Source of the DNA: Varibaculum vaginae
GTDB taxonomy: Bacteria; Actinomycetota; Actinomycetes; Actinomycetales; Actinomycetaceae
Direction: 5' to 3'
Length of the DNA stretch: 64,000 nt
NCBI RefSeq assembly: GCF_900604285.1
Contig: NZ_UWNY01000001.1
Span: 620,001 to 684,000, forward strand
Positions 54,186 through 63,995 of the stretch are shown here, piece by piece (the first letter of the stretch is position 1; every line of letters begins with the position of its first letter). Below the pieces are notes generated by a model that saw only the letters and a list, made by a program, of their open reading frames with translations, searched no databases and was not told the DNA's origin. Position numbers and translations under genes: made by a program.

Positions 54186-54584
54186 ATGACTATGACAGAT
54201 CCCATCGCAGATATGCTGACGCGTCTGCGTAACGCCAATGCGGCGCATCTGGATAAAGTGTCTATGCCTTCATCTAAAATGAAGGCGGGAATCGCAAAGA
54301 TTCTTGAAAATGAAGGCTATATTGCCAAAAGTGAAGTCACTGAGGCTCGCGTGGGCAAGACTCTCACTTTGACCCTGAAGTACGGAAGTAAACGCGAACA
54401 GGCAATCACCGGCTGTAAGCGTGTTTCCAAGCCGGGTCTGCGTAAATACGTAAAATCTACTCAATTGCCGAAGGTCATGGGAGGCCTGGGGGTAGCGATT
54501 CTGTCTACTTCCTCTGGTCTGATGACTGACCGTCAGGCACAGGACAAGGGCGTAGGCGGGGAAGTCCTTGCCTACATCTGGTAA
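54186..54584 (+). CDS. rpsH: 30S ribosomal protein S8
   Basis: A 132-residue S8: [40 protein letters not shown], and the C-terminal [20 protein letters not shown]. It binds the central domain of 16S rRNA and is often the autoregulator of the spc operon. ATG 54186 or the in-frame ATG 54192 could be the start. Confidence 0.98.
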   Translation: MTMTDPIADMLTRLRNANAAHLDKVSMPSSKMKAGIAKILENEGYIAKSEVTEARVGKTLTLTLKYGSKREQAITGCKRVSKPGLRKYVKSTQLPKVMGGLGVAILSTSSGLMTDRQAQDKGVGGEVLAYIW

Positions 54585-54597
54585 GGGGGAATAAGTT

Positions 54598-55134
54598 ATG
54601 TCACGTATTGGCAGGAATCCAATCTCCCTCCCCTCCGGGGTAGAAGTAAAGATCGACGGCCTGAACGTTTCAGTTAAAGGCCCTAAAGGGCAGTTAGATC
54701 GTTCGTTTACCGGGCCGCTAAAGATTCGGGAAGAGGACGGCAAAATCCTGGTGGAGCGGGAAACTGAAACCCGTGAAGCTCGCTCTTTGCACGGTCTTAC
54801 CCGTTCACTGATTTCCAATATGATCGAGGGGGTAACTAATGGTTACTCCAAAGAGATGGAAATCGTGGGTACTGGTTACCGGGTATTAACTCGTGGCAGT
54901 GATATTGAACTGCAGCTGGGTTTTTCGCATCCCGTACCGTTTAAAGCTCCCGAAGGTATCGAATTTAAGGTTAATAGCGCACTCTCTTTCACTATCTCCG
55001 GCATTTCTAAGGAGCTAGTGGGCGAAACCGCCGCGAAGATCCGCAAGATTCGTCCTCCGGAACCCTACAAGGGCAAAGGTATTCGTTACAAGGGCGAATT
55101 CGTTCGTCGCAAGGCCGGAAAGGCGGGTAAGTAA
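54598..55134 (+). CDS. rplF: 50S ribosomal protein L6
   Basis: A 178-residue L6 with two related domains: [55 protein letters not shown] and the C-terminal [20 protein letters not shown]. Located near the factor-binding site of the ribosome. It is 13 bases after rpsH and directly abuts rplR. Confidence 0.98.
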   Translation: MSRIGRNPISLPSGVEVKIDGLNVSVKGPKGQLDRSFTGPLKIREEDGKILVERETETREARSLHGLTRSLISNMIEGVTNGYSKEMEIVGTGYRVLTRGSDIELQLGFSHPVPFKAPEGIEFKVNSALSFTISGISKELVGETAAKIRKIRPPEPYKGKGIRYKGEFVRRKAGKAGK

Positions 55135-55506
55135 ATGTCATATACCCCTAAAGGTAAAGGCAAATTCGTCGCTCGCAAACGCCGTCATATTCGGGTTCGT
55201 AAACGCGTATATGGTACGGCGCAGCGCCCTCGTCTGGTGGTTACTCGGTCTAACCGCCACATGGTTGCCCAGGTTGTCAATGACGATTTGGGTCACACCG
55301 TGGTTTCAGCTTCCACCCTGGAAGCGGAGCAGCGAGGCGAGAAGATGAAGAAAGTTGATGCGGCTCGCCAGGTTGGCGAACGTATCGCCAAGCGTGCCCT
55401 AGAGGCAGGTATCACGGCTGTCGTGTTTGATCGCGGTGGCAATAAGTATCATGGTCGCGTCGCCGCGGTGGCTGATGGTGCCCGCGATGGCGGTCTCAAG
55501 CTGTAG
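55135..55506 (+). CDS. rplR: 50S ribosomal protein L18
   Basis: A 123-residue L18: a basic start ([20 protein letters not shown]), [20 protein letters not shown] and the C-terminal [20 protein letters not shown]. It binds 5S rRNA with L5. The start directly follows the rplF stop. Confidence 0.97.
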   Translation: MSYTPKGKGKFVARKRRHIRVRKRVYGTAQRPRLVVTRSNRHMVAQVVNDDLGHTVVSASTLEAEQRGEKMKKVDAARQVGERIAKRALEAGITAVVFDRGGNKYHGRVAAVADGARDGGLKL

Positions 55507-55521
55507 AGGAGAGGGAAAATC

Positions 55522-56211
55522 ATGGCTGAAGAAAATAAAAATGCCGATTCCCGGGAATCCCGTGGCAAAGGCCGCGAAGACCGGGGGCGTAAAGGCCGCC
55601 GCGACAACCGTCGTGAGCAGGAAAAGAATCAATACCTAGAGCGCGTAGTTACCATTAACCGTGTTTCTAAAGTAGTTAAGGGTGGACGTCGTTTCGCTTT
55701 TACCGCGCTGGTAGTTGTCGGTGACGGTGAAGGGATGGTCGGTGTCGGTTACGGCAAGGCTAAAGAAGTTCCCCAGGCTATTTCCAAGGGTGTCGAGGAC
55801 GCGAAGAAGAACTTCTTCCAAGTACCAATGATCGGGCGCACTATTACTCACCTGGTACAGGGAGAAGAGGCCGCCGGTGTGGTGCTGTTGCGTCCAGCTT
55901 CGCCCGGTACCGGTGTAATCGCCGGTGGTCCGGTGCGTGCAGTTATGGAATGTGCGGGTGTTCATGACGTGCTGACCAAATCGTTGGGCAGTGCCAACGC
56001 CTTGAATATCGTGCAGGCCACGGTGGCAGCTCTAAAGATGCTGCAACGTCCGGAAGAGGTTGCAGCTCGTCGTGGACTACCTGTTGAACGGGTAGTTCCA
56101 GAGGCGATGCTGCGGGCTCAAGCGGAAGCACGGGCAGAAAAAGCCGAGAAAGCGAAGAAGGACGAGGCAGAGAAGGCTGCTGCCGGTGTCGCTGAAGAGG
56201 TGAATGCCTGA
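55522..56211 (+). CDS. rpsE: 30S ribosomal protein S5
   Basis: A 229-residue S5. A polar N-terminal extension (about 30 residues, Arg/Glu/Gly-rich) precedes the core: [60 protein letters not shown]. An Ala/Lys/Glu-rich tail of about 30 residues follows, longer than in most bacteria. S5 contributes to decoding fidelity. ATG follows GAGAGGG. It overlaps rpmD by one base. Confidence 0.97.
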   Translation: MAEENKNADSRESRGKGREDRGRKGRRDNRREQEKNQYLERVVTINRVSKVVKGGRRFAFTALVVVGDGEGMVGVGYGKAKEVPQAISKGVEDAKKNFFQVPMIGRTITHLVQGEEAAGVVLLRPASPGTGVIAGGPVRAVMECAGVHDVLTKSLGSANALNIVQATVAALKMLQRPEEVAARRGLPVERVVPEAMLRAQAEARAEKAEKAKKDEAEKAAAGVAEEVNA

Positions 56212-56393
56212 TGAGTAAGCTCAAGATCACCCAGGTTAAAGGCCTGGTTAATACCAACCAGAACCAGCGGCTGGTTATGCAGTCGCTGGGTCTGCGCAAG
56301 ATTCACCAGAGTGTGGAACATCAGGACAATCCGGCTATTCGCGGACAGATCCGTAAGGTTGCTCACCTGGTGCAGGTAGAGGAGATTGGTTAA
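56211..56393 (+). CDS. rpmD: 50S ribosomal protein L30
   Basis: A 60-residue L30: [56 protein letters not shown]. It overlaps rpsE and rplO by one base each, typical tight operon packing. Confidence 0.97.
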   Translation: MSKLKITQVKGLVNTNQNQRLVMQSLGLRKIHQSVEHQDNPAIRGQIRKVAHLVQVEEIG

Positions 56394-56890
56394 TGGCTGA
56401 AGATACTAAGGTAACCGAAGCAGAAGACACGGTGAAAGACGGCGTAATCCGCCTGCATGATTTACGCCCGGCTCCCGGCTCTAATAAGCGTCGTAAGCGC
56501 GTAGGGCGCGGCGAAGGTTCGCAGGGCAAGACTTCCGGGCGGGGTACTAAAGGTACTGGCGCTCGTAAGAATGTCCATCCTCGTTTCGAAGGCGGTCAGA
56601 TGCCATTGCATATGCGCCTGCCGAAGTTGCGTGGATTTAAGAATCCCTTTGCTACTGTCTATCAGGTAGTAAATCTGGATCGTCTACAGGAACTGTTCCC
56701 CGAAGGAGGAGCGGTTACAGTTGATGATCTAGTTTCTAAGGGTGCGGTTCGTAAAAACTCTTTGGTGAAGGTTCTGGGTACCGGGCAAATCTCGGTGAAA
56801 CTTGAACTTGTGGTGGATGCCTGGTCTGCTAGTGCCAAAGAAAAGATTGAAGCTGCTGGCGGTTCACTCAGCAAGCGGGAGCAAGATTAG
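56393..56890 (+). CDS. rplO: 50S ribosomal protein L15
   Basis: A 165-residue L15 with [60 protein letters not shown] and a C-terminal acidic/Lys segment. The N-terminal extension of about 20 acidic residues is longer than usual. It ends this operon: a strong terminator follows, whereas secY would normally be next. Confidence 0.97.
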   Translation: MAEDTKVTEAEDTVKDGVIRLHDLRPAPGSNKRRKRVGRGEGSQGKTSGRGTKGTGARKNVHPRFEGGQMPLHMRLPKLRGFKNPFATVYQVVNLDRLQELFPEGGAVTVDDLVSKGAVRKNSLVKVLGTGQISVKLELVVDAWSASAKEKIEAAGGSLSKREQD

Positions 56891-56936
56891 TTTGCACCTG
56901 GCTGCTTGATGTAGCTGGCGAATTCGATAGCTAGAT

Positions 56937-56980
56937 AATCCTGGGCGGGGAGAAATTCTCCCCGCCCAGGATTAATTTTT
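56937..56980 (+). terminator. Terminator after rplO
   Basis: A 16-bp perfect stem (arms 56937-56952 and 56958-56973) with a five-base loop, then AATTTTT. It separates the ribosomal genes from the inserted accessory genes. Confidence 0.93.
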
Positions 56981-57051
56981 CCCACTTTCTCTTGTATGAA
57001 ACTCCGAGCGCTATCAGGGATTGTGACTTTAAATTATTGCTATCGAAATAC

Positions 57052-57082
57052 TTGACAGCCCCGACCCCTAATTATTTATACT
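57052..57082 (+). promoter_or_regulatory. Sigma70-type promoter
   Basis: A perfect -35 TTGACA (57052-57057) and an AT-rich -10 region (TTTATA or TATACT within 57075-57082) at 17-19 bases. It lies about 70-100 bases upstream of the secreted peptidase-like gene. Confidence 0.7.
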
Positions 57083-57152
57083 CGTAACATATTTGTTATG
57101 AAAACGTTATGTACCGACTAGCTTGCTAGTGGACGGATCGTCAGGAGAAAAA

Positions 57153-57770
57153 TTGCGTAAAACCTGGTTGATGGCACCAGTCGTGGTTATGGCGTCCTTT
57201 GGTTTAGTGGCTGCAGATTCTGCTCATCCCTCTGCTGTAGTCAATGATGAAGGCGTTGATGTTTCTAAGATTGCCAGCACGATGTTGCAGGAAAATCTGT
57301 ACAACCAAGCGGTGTCGGTCGATGATGGCGTTAAGGTTTCCTCCGATAAGATTAGTGCGATTTCTGCGGGAGCATCTAGTGCGGTTGTAACTAAAGCTGA
57401 AACTCCTCACTGCACCACACCAAGTGGGGAAGCTGGTTTACAAGCCTGGCCTCGCCAGGTGCGAACCATGATTTCTGAGCGTTTCGGGGTTACTAATATC
57501 GGAGGTTATCGACCTGGGGATCCCCAAGATCATGGCCGGGGTCTAGCTCTAGACGTTATGGTTCCGGTGTCCAGTGCCCTGGGGGATACTATTGCTAACT
57601 GGGCGATAAACAATAGCTCGGATCTGAATGTTAAGTACATTATCTGGAAACAACGTATTTGGATGCCCGGGGGAACCTGGAATGGTATGGAAGACCGTGG
57701 CTCCACGACCCAAAACCATTACGATCACGTGCATATCAGCTTTAATGTTGGCTCCGGTCGCTGCCTATAG
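57153..57770 (+). CDS. Secreted peptidase-like protein (ARB-07466-like domain)
   Basis: A 205-residue exported protein. A signal peptide (LRKTWLMAPVVVMASFGLVA) is followed by a 75-residue variable region, then a conserved domain: GYRPGDPQDHGRGLALDVMV, KYIIWKQRIWMPGGTW, and NHYDHVHISFNVG. The His-x6-Asp and HxH pattern resembles the zinc site of D-Ala-D-Ala carboxypeptidase-like enzymes, suggesting a peptidoglycan-active hydrolase. TTG 57153 follows AGGAGA; the longer ATG frame from 57123 is less likely. It lies in the insert between rplO and secY. Confidence 0.75.
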   Translation: MRKTWLMAPVVVMASFGLVAADSAHPSAVVNDEGVDVSKIASTMLQENLYNQAVSVDDGVKVSSDKISAISAGASSAVVTKAETPHCTTPSGEAGLQAWPRQVRTMISERFGVTNIGGYRPGDPQDHGRGLALDVMVPVSSALGDTIANWAINNSSDLNVKYIIWKQRIWMPGGTWNGMEDRGSTTQNHYDHVHISFNVGSGRCL

Positions 57771-58105
57771 GATTGTCGCTGTATCACGCTAGGCAGGGTA
57801 TCCCTCCCTTTTTTACGGTTGGCAAAGAATGGATCCACTGTCTGGCCAAGGGGTTCTTCTGATGGCGATCGAGTCTCGATCATTAAAATGTCATTTGAGC
57901 TTTTTGGCCTACGCCTCGCCAAATTATGTCAGATAGCGAACTATTTTATGCGCAAATAAATGGCGTTTAGCAGATAAAACAGGTTTTTTTAAAAAACTCT
58001 TGATTTTTTCTCATTGGTTATGCAAAGCAATGTTTGCGGTTGGTTTCAAAATAGTTACATAAACTTGCCCACCCCATCTTTCTAAGGGAAGGAATACTAC
58101 TAGAT

Positions 58106-58784
58106 ATGAAGAAAACACAGAAACTAGCCACAGCGGTCGCCGCTTTTGCGCTTTCTTTCGCCATGGTGCCCTCCGCAATCGCGGCACCTGCTGGTTATGG
58201 AAACCCCACCCGGCGAACTACTCGGATCCTGCTGGCAGTAGCTATGGGAGTCTCCCAGCGCAGGGAGATGTAACCCCCAATGGTACCTCTGCGAAATATG
58301 GTGACTACACCTTCAATGGCGATTTGTCGGCTACCCGCGATGGAAAACTGTCAGCTTGGACGAGCTAAAGTATGGCGACCTTTTGGTTCTCACCACCAAA
58401 CCTGTGGTAACCACCGGTGCCAGCGGGAAGTCTTTTGACACCATTCAAAATGTAACCTTGCATTCGAATCCGGTGAATTTGGGTAACAAGTTTGTTCCTG
58501 CCGGTAAGACCGCCACTTTCACCCACAAGTTGGGATGTGAACTCGAGGTCGGCAAGCATACTGCGGAATTGACCGTTTATCCTAAAGGTGAATCCAAGGC
58601 CGTTGTTAAGGATGCAGGTTTCTCCGAGTTCACCATCAAAGATAAAGCTGAAAACTGTGGCAAAATCGGTAACAACTTTGCAAATGTAAATACTGGTGCT
58701 GCAGCATCAGTAGCGGCGGTAGCGGCCGGTGCTCTGGCTGCTGCTGGAGCTGGAATTGTTGCTCTCCGTCGCCGGTTCAGCTAA
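58106..58784 (+). pseudogene. Frameshifted surface protein gene
   Basis: ATG 58106 opens a clear signal peptide (MKKTQKLATAVAAFALSFAM, then VPSAIAAPAG), but the frame ends at a TAA near 58272. A second frame continues the protein (NYSDPAGSSYGSLPAQ, to DGKLSAWTS), and a third frame carries SLDELKYGDLLVLTTKPVVT through LGCELEVGKHTAELTVYPKG. The C-terminus has an Ala-rich membrane segment and RRRFS tail, without an LPxTG motif. Two single-base deletions, near CCC at about 58205-58215 and in the AAAA run at about 58344-58348, restore one frame. It was or is a wall-linked or membrane surface protein. A read error in the assembly is also possible. Confidence 0.7.
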
Positions 58785-58815
58785 TAGTTTCGACTATTGT
58801 TAAATAACTAAGCAA

Positions 58816-58853
58816 TTTAATGGCTGAGGCACTCAGGTGCCTCAGCCATTAAA
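58816..58853 (+). terminator. Terminator after broken surface protein
   Basis: A 17-bp perfect stem with a TCAG loop (arms 58816-58832 and 58837-58853), followed by CTTTTAT. Confidence 0.9.
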
Positions 58854-58892
58854 CTTTTATCTATTTTTATATTTTGTCTGCTGAAATAGAAG

Positions 58893-59875
58893 ATGGTTGT
58901 TATGTCCCGCACCCCTCTTACTAGTAGAAGTAAACGGGTACTAATTGGTACGCTCATTACGGCAATACTCATGATGTTGCTGCTGGTTATGGAGCTGTTT
59001 TTACTGTCCAGACAGGTAGATCGGGTTGTTTTGCGCAACCCAGTGGCCATGGATCTGAAACTTGGCTGCTAGTAGCCAGTGATTCTCGCGCTGACGCTCC
59101 CAGCTACTTGCAGTCAGACGAAGATGAGCAGGCACAAGGGGAACGAGCCGACTTGATCTTTTTAGCTCGCAAAGCAGGAGATAAGCTAATCTTGGCGGCA
59201 TTGCCAAGAGACATAGATGTCAACTATCAAAATAATCCCTCTACCAGACTCACTTTGATGCTAGTTTTCGGTCCCACTCGTTTAAACGCGTCATTGTGTA
59301 ACGATATTGGAGTTCCAGCTAACCACTATATGCAGATAGATATGAGTGGTTTTGTAAAGCTAACAGACGCCCTTGGGGGAGTGGAGATTAACGTAACCCA
59401 CCCCATACGCGACAGGGATGCGAAACTCAATCTTAAGTCAGGTAAACAGAATCTAAATGGCAGGCAACTATTAGCTTTTGTTCGTGCTCGCAGCTACCAA
59501 GAGTTTATTGATGGGAAATGGAAAACGGTTAGCGCGGAAAAAGGTGCGAACATGAGGATGGAGCATGCCAAAATGGCAATCCACGAGATCGAAGACAAAT
59601 TGAATCGCACTAAGAATCCTCTCATCTGGAGAAAGGCGGCTTGGAGTGTAGCTCACGGTATAAAGATTGATGAGAATAGCTCTTGGAGTCAGGTACTAGC
59701 TTTGGTAAATGGGAATTTAGAGTTTCATACTATTGATTCGGAAATAGTATCCTCCGATAAACTACACAGAAAGCTCTCTCCTAAGGGAGAGCAACAGTTA
59801 AGAGATTTAGGTTTCAAAAAACCCTGCAAACTTTATCATCGTGAGACTACCACTGAGTTCAACTTTGAAGGATAA
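58893..59875 (+). pseudogene. Frameshifted LCP-family gene
   Basis: ATG 58893 or 58902 starts a protein with a membrane anchor (VLIGTLITAILMMLLLVMEL) that stops at 59070-59075. One base later in frame, an LCP domain continues: ETWLLVASDSRADAP, RADLIFLARKAGDK, AALPRDIDV, KLTDALGGVEINVTHPIRDR and QLLAFVRAR, through to a stop at 59875. A single-base deletion near 59057-59063 accounts for the break. The catalytic Asp and Arg positions of LCP ligases are intact after the break. Either a decayed gene or a sequencing error. It has no signs of exchange with the two LCP genes at the window start. Confidence 0.7.
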
Positions 59876-60073
59876 AGATATTGGTAGTTACGATGAGCAT
59901 TGAAAATACGAGAAAACCGGTTTTCGTAGAAGCGGAAAACTAGATAGCCAGAAAAGGCGCCCGAAATTCCTTACCCTAGCCTATGTGCCATTACCGGCTA
60001 AAATTGTGTAGGCTACTAAGGGTTATAGATTCATCTTTTCTGTGCCGTTGAAGAACATAGTGCTGGAGGCAGC

Positions 60074-61366
60074 TTGCTTAGCGTATTCGTACAGGCGTTT
60101 AAAACGCCGGATCTTAGGAAAAAGCTCCTGTTCACCTTGGCAATTATGGCGCTGTACCGGATCGGATCCCATATCCCCTCTCCGGGGGTTAACTATCCGA
60201 ACCTGCAAGCCTGCCTAAAGAACAATGAGCAAAATGGTCTCCTCGACCTGGTTAACCTGTTTTCCGGGGGAGCATTGCTTTCACTATCAGTGTTCGCCAT
60301 GGGGATCATGCCTTATATTACGGCCTCGATTATTACCCAACTGATGCGGGTGGTGATTCCCCGCTTCGAGGATTTGCACCGCGAAGGGCAAGCCGGGAAA
60401 GCCAAAATGACCCAATACACCCGGTATTTGACCATTGGACTCGGGGTACTGCAGTCAGTGACCATTATCTATATGGCGCGTTCCGGACAACTGCTACAAG
60501 GCTGTGCCCCCAGTAAACCGATTATTCCCGATCAATCGGCAATTAACTATCTGATCATGATGATTACCATGACCGCCGGTACCGGTCTCATCATGTGGCT
60601 GGCCGAACTGATTACCGAGAACGGTATCGGTAATGGTATGTCCTTACTGATTTTCACCGGTATCGTGGCGAATATGCCCGCGCACCTTCAGTCAATTGGA
60701 GCCTCCGGTGGGGTATGGAAGGTACTTATTATCATCGGCCTAGTAGCCTTGATTACCCTGGCTATTGTGTTCGTAGAACAGGCGCAGCGGCGCATTCCGG
60801 TACAGTATGCCAAACGCATGGTGGGTCGGCGAATGTATGGTGGATCCACTACTTACATCCCTATGAAGATTAATATGTCGGGCGTTATTCCCGTGATTTT
60901 CGCAGCCTCGCTGTTGGCCATGCCGCAAATGATTTCCCGTTTCGGTAAACCTACCGCAGGCTGGGTCAAATGGATTAATGATAACTTCCAGCATGACTCT
61001 CTGATTTATTTAATCTGCTACGCTCTGCTAGTGCTGGGATTCGCTTTCTTCTATACCCAGATTACTTTCAACCCCGAAGAAATCGCCGATAATATGAAGA
61101 AGTATGGCGGCTTTATTCCTGGAATCCGGGCAGGGGCTCCCACAGCTGACTACCTCCACTATGTGATTAGTCGGATTACTACTGCCGGCGCACTGTATTT
61201 GGTGGTGGTAGCCATGGTGCCGATCGTAGCGCTAATCCCGCTGAAGGTTACCCAGATGCCCTTCGGGGGAACTACCCTATTAATTATGGTGGGTGTAGGT
61301 CTGCAAACCGTACAGCAGATTGATGCTCAGCTTCAACAACATCACTACGAAGGATTCCTAAAATGA
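60074..61366 (+). CDS. secY: Preprotein translocase subunit SecY
   Basis: A 430-residue integral membrane protein, the channel of the Sec export system. Ten hydrophobic segments are visible; FTLAIMALYRIGSHIPSPGV, GIMPYITASIITQLM, FVEQAQRRIPVQYAKRMVGR and GGFIPGIRAGAPTADYL are typical. The TTG start (60074) follows GGAGG. Its stop overlaps the adk start (ATGA). Here secY is parted from rplO by a 3-kb insert. Confidence 0.97.
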   Translation: MLSVFVQAFKTPDLRKKLLFTLAIMALYRIGSHIPSPGVNYPNLQACLKNNEQNGLLDLVNLFSGGALLSLSVFAMGIMPYITASIITQLMRVVIPRFEDLHREGQAGKAKMTQYTRYLTIGLGVLQSVTIIYMARSGQLLQGCAPSKPIIPDQSAINYLIMMITMTAGTGLIMWLAELITENGIGNGMSLLIFTGIVANMPAHLQSIGASGGVWKVLIIIGLVALITLAIVFVEQAQRRIPVQYAKRMVGRRMYGGSTTYIPMKINMSGVIPVIFAASLLAMPQMISRFGKPTAGWVKWINDNFQHDSLIYLICYALLVLGFAFFYTQITFNPEEIADNMKKYGGFIPGIRAGAPTADYLHYVISRITTAGALYLVVVAMVPIVALIPLKVTQMPFGGTTLLIMVGVGLQTVQQIDAQLQQHHYEGFLK

Positions 61367-61932
61367 AAAAACGCCTATTAATTTTGGGTGCACCTGGCGC
61401 AGGTAAAGGTACCCAGGCACAAAAGATTTGTGAACTGCTTGATATCCCAACTTTTTCTACTGGAGCGATGCTACGCAGCCAGATGAAGGCCGGTACCGAG
61501 CTAGGTAAAAAAGCTAAGGAACTAATTGATCGGGGCGAGCTAGTACCGGATTCAGTGATTAGTTCCCTGGTCGAGGCAGAGCTCCAGTCTCCGAGCTACC
61601 GCGAGGGTTTCCTTGCTGACGGTTATCCGCGCAACCTGGAACAGGCTCATTTTATGGATCGGGTTCTCAAAGATATGGGAACTCAGCTAGATGCGGTGAT
61701 CAATTTGGATGTCCAGTTAGAGGACGTGGTGGGACGGCTACTTAAACGTGCCGAGATTGAACACCGCTCTGATGATACTGAGCCGGTGATTCGGCGTCGC
61801 CTCCAGGTATACCAGGAGCAAACCGAGCCTTTGGTTCGCTACTATCGTGAGGCTGGCCTGCTAATAAATATCGATGGCAATGGTTCTATTGACCAAGTTT
61901 GGGATAACATTGCTTCCCAGCTGCAAAAATAG
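61363..61932 (+). CDS. adk: Adenylate kinase
   Basis: A 189-residue short-type kinase that balances ATP, ADP and AMP. The P-loop ILGAPGAGKGTQAQKICELL, the AMP-binding STGAMLRSQMKAGTELGKKA and LADGYPRNLEQAHFMDRVL are clear; the lid is short (LLKRAEIEHRSDDTEPVIRR) and lacks Cys. It overlaps secY by four bases. Confidence 0.97.
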   Translation: MKKRLLILGAPGAGKGTQAQKICELLDIPTFSTGAMLRSQMKAGTELGKKAKELIDRGELVPDSVISSLVEAELQSPSYREGFLADGYPRNLEQAHFMDRVLKDMGTQLDAVINLDVQLEDVVGRLLKRAEIEHRSDDTEPVIRRRLQVYQEQTEPLVRYYREAGLLINIDGNGSIDQVWDNIASQLQK

Positions 61933-61958
61933 CTAAAAAGGGAAGAAGCTGGGTACCT

Positions 61959-62852
61959 ATGCTATTTGGGCGGGGTATAGAAATAAAGAATCGACAGCAG
62001 CTTGGTTATATGCGTCAGGCGGCGCTAATTGTCAACCAAATTCATGAGGCCGTTTGGGAATACGCTCGGGCGGGGGTGACTCCCCGCGAAATAGATAAAA
62101 TTTCGGCGCAGGTAATCGCGGATGCGGGTGCTCACTCTAACTTTTTAGGGTATTTTGATTACCCGGCAACCATCTGTATCTCGGTAAATGACACGGTAGT
62201 GCACGGGATTCCTGGTGATGTCCCCTTTGAGGTCGGGGATTTAGTTAGTTTCGACTGTGGATGCTATCTAGTACGAGACGGCAAGCAGTGGCACGGTGAT
62301 TCCGCCTTCTCGGTTATTATCGGTGAAGAACCGGCGCCGAAGCCGGAGCCTTCTATTTCTGCCCATGAATACGCGATGTGTTCAGAAAAAGAGCAGCTCC
62401 TAGAAATTACTCGCTATAGCACCTGGGCGGGAGTGGCGGCTATGGATCGTTCGCGTGCCCGGGTGAATGATATTGGTGCCGCCATCGAGGACGCAGTAGA
62501 TTCTTTCGGTCAGCGTTTGGGCTGGACCGCGGGAATAGTGGAAGAGTTCACTGGGCATGGGATTGGTACTGCCATGCATCAGGCTCCTGACGTGGTCAAC
62601 TTCCGTGCGGCGGGGAGATCGGCAGTGATAAAACCAGGAATGGTGTTGTGCGTGGAACCGATATTGACTCGCGGTTCGAATCAAGTCGTAACTATGGCTG
62701 ATGAATGGACTGTGAAAACCGTAGATCACGCTCTCGCCTGTCATTGGGAAGCGCAAGTCGCAGTATTAGAACGGGGGATTTGCGTCCTTAATCAGCCTGA
62801 TTTTGGGAAAGCTGCATTGGCTCCTTTCGGGGTGGAACCGCAAGAGCTGTAA
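61959..62852 (+). CDS. map: Methionine aminopeptidase, type I
   Basis: A 297-residue metalloenzyme removing the initiator Met from nascent proteins. Metal ligands are visible: Asp in LVSFDCGCY, Asp in WHGDSAFSV, His in EEFTGHGIGTAMH, Glu in VLCVEPILTRG and Glu in CHWEAQVAVLE. Between the second Asp and the His the loop is about 30 residues longer than in short type I enzymes. It follows adk in the usual order. Confidence 0.95.
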   Translation: MLFGRGIEIKNRQQLGYMRQAALIVNQIHEAVWEYARAGVTPREIDKISAQVIADAGAHSNFLGYFDYPATICISVNDTVVHGIPGDVPFEVGDLVSFDCGCYLVRDGKQWHGDSAFSVIIGEEPAPKPEPSISAHEYAMCSEKEQLLEITRYSTWAGVAAMDRSRARVNDIGAAIEDAVDSFGQRLGWTAGIVEEFTGHGIGTAMHQAPDVVNFRAAGRSAVIKPGMVLCVEPILTRGSNQVVTMADEWTVKTVDHALACHWEAQVAVLERGICVLNQPDFGKAALAPFGVEPQEL

Positions 62853-63109
62853 AGGTAGCTTTAGGCTTCTTCCTGCTCCCGGATATTAGCTTGTAAAGAA
62901 GGGAAACAAGGAAACCTACTGGAAAAAATCTATTTTGCAACCAGCGACACGCCTAAGATCGTAGAGGCGAAATATGCGTGACCGATTTAACCCTTTATCA
63001 GCTTTAGGTTTGCCCCGTTACTAACGTAAAGTTGACTATTGGGTTTGTGGCTAGAGGGGTAGAGTATACCCGCTGGTCATCCTATGTGGACAAGGTTAGT
63101 GAAGGATAG

Positions 63110-63331
63110 ATGGCTAAAAAAGAAGGCGTTGTAGAGGTCGAAGGTACCGTGGCAGAGGCACTCCCGAATGCGTATTTCCGGGTAGAACTCGAGAACGGTC
63201 ACAAGGTGCTAGCGCACATTTCGGGCAAAATGCGTCAGCATTATATCCGAATCTTGCCAGAGGATCGCGTGGTAGTAGAGCTCAGCCCCTACGATTTAAC
63301 CCGCGGCCGAATTGTTTACCGATACAAGTAA
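63110..63331 (+). CDS. infA: Translation initiation factor IF-1
   Basis: A 73-residue OB-fold factor: [60 protein letters not shown]. It binds the ribosomal A site in initiation. It lies 257 bases after map, in a gap with a TTGACT element and GC-rich hairpins but no clear promoter call. Confidence 0.97.
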   Translation: MAKKEGVVEVEGTVAEALPNAYFRVELENGHKVLAHISGKMRQHYIRILPEDRVVVELSPYDLTRGRIVYRYK

Positions 63332-63376
63332 AACAGTGTTGGCTACGGATAATTCCGTCGCCGCAAGAGGGAAGTT

Positions 63377-63490
63377 ATGAAGGTTCAACCCAGCGTTAAG
63401 AAGATCTGTGAAAAATGCAAGGTGATTCGTCGCCACGGCGTTGTCATGGTGATTTGCGAAAACCCTCGGCATAAGCAGCGTCAAGGCTAG
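63377..63490 (+). CDS. rpmJ: 50S ribosomal protein L36
   Basis: A 37-residue protein, too short for most gene-finding cut-offs: [20 protein letters not shown], then [17 protein letters not shown]. Three Cys and a His form the zinc-binding C+ type. ATG 63377 follows AGAGGGAAG. Confidence 0.95.
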   Translation: MKVQPSVKKICEKCKVIRRHGVVMVICENPRHKQRQG

Positions 63491-63617
63491 CCGAGAATAA
63501 TAAAAAGCGTGCCACCAGCATCTTTCTCTATGAAAGATGACCCTAGGTCCGGAGGCCTAGGCCGCAGTAGCGGAAGGTAGCGCGACGGCCTCCGGAAACA
63601 ATGTGGAGAGAAAATTA
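63491..63617 (+). promoter_or_regulatory. Structured leader upstream of rpsM
   Basis: Two perfect stems lie between rpmJ and rpsM: CATCTTTC with GAAAGATG (63519-63539) and TCCGGAGGCC (63548-63557) with GGCCTCCGGA (63587-63596). They suggest a regulatory leader of the rpsM-rpsK-type operon. The controlling protein is not known; S4 often regulates this operon. Confidence 0.5.
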
Positions 63618-63995
63618 ATGGCAGCACGTATTGCCGGTGTTGATCTTCCTCGCGAAAAGCGTCTGGAAGTGGCACTTACTTACATTTATGGCGTTGGGCG
63701 CACGCGCGCTCAAAAAACGCTGAAAGAAACCGGGGTTTCTCCGGATGTGCGTGTAAAGGATATTTCGGAAGAAGATCTGATTAAAGTACGCGACTTTATT
63801 GAATCCAACTACAAGGTTGAAGGCGACCTTCGTCGTGAGGTCCAAGCCGATATTCGCCGCAAGATTGAGATTGGTTGTTATCAGGGCTTGCGTCACCGGT
63901 TCCATTTGCCGGTACACGGTCAGCGAACCAAGACCAATGCGCGTACCCGCAAGGGGCCGAAACGCACCGTTGCCGGTAAGAAGAAGGCTGTATAA
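63618..63995 (+). CDS. rpsM: 30S ribosomal protein S13
   Basis: A 125-residue S13: [40 protein letters not shown], and the C-terminal [20 protein letters not shown]. It is the last complete gene in the window; rpsK would be expected next. ATG 63618 follows GGAGAG; an upstream GTG (63603) is unlikely. Confidence 0.98.
   Translation: MAARIAGVDLPREKRLEVALTYIYGVGRTRAQKTLKETGVSPDVRVKDISEEDLIKVRDFIESNYKVEGDLRREVQADIRRKIEIGCYQGLRHRFHLPVHGQRTKTNARTRKGPKRTVAGKKKAV

Noticed and set aside
57725-57922. A 65-codon minus-strand ORF after the secreted peptidase-like gene
   Set aside because: It is Arg/Pro/Ser-rich, overlaps the 3' end of a well-supported gene and lacks a ribosome site.
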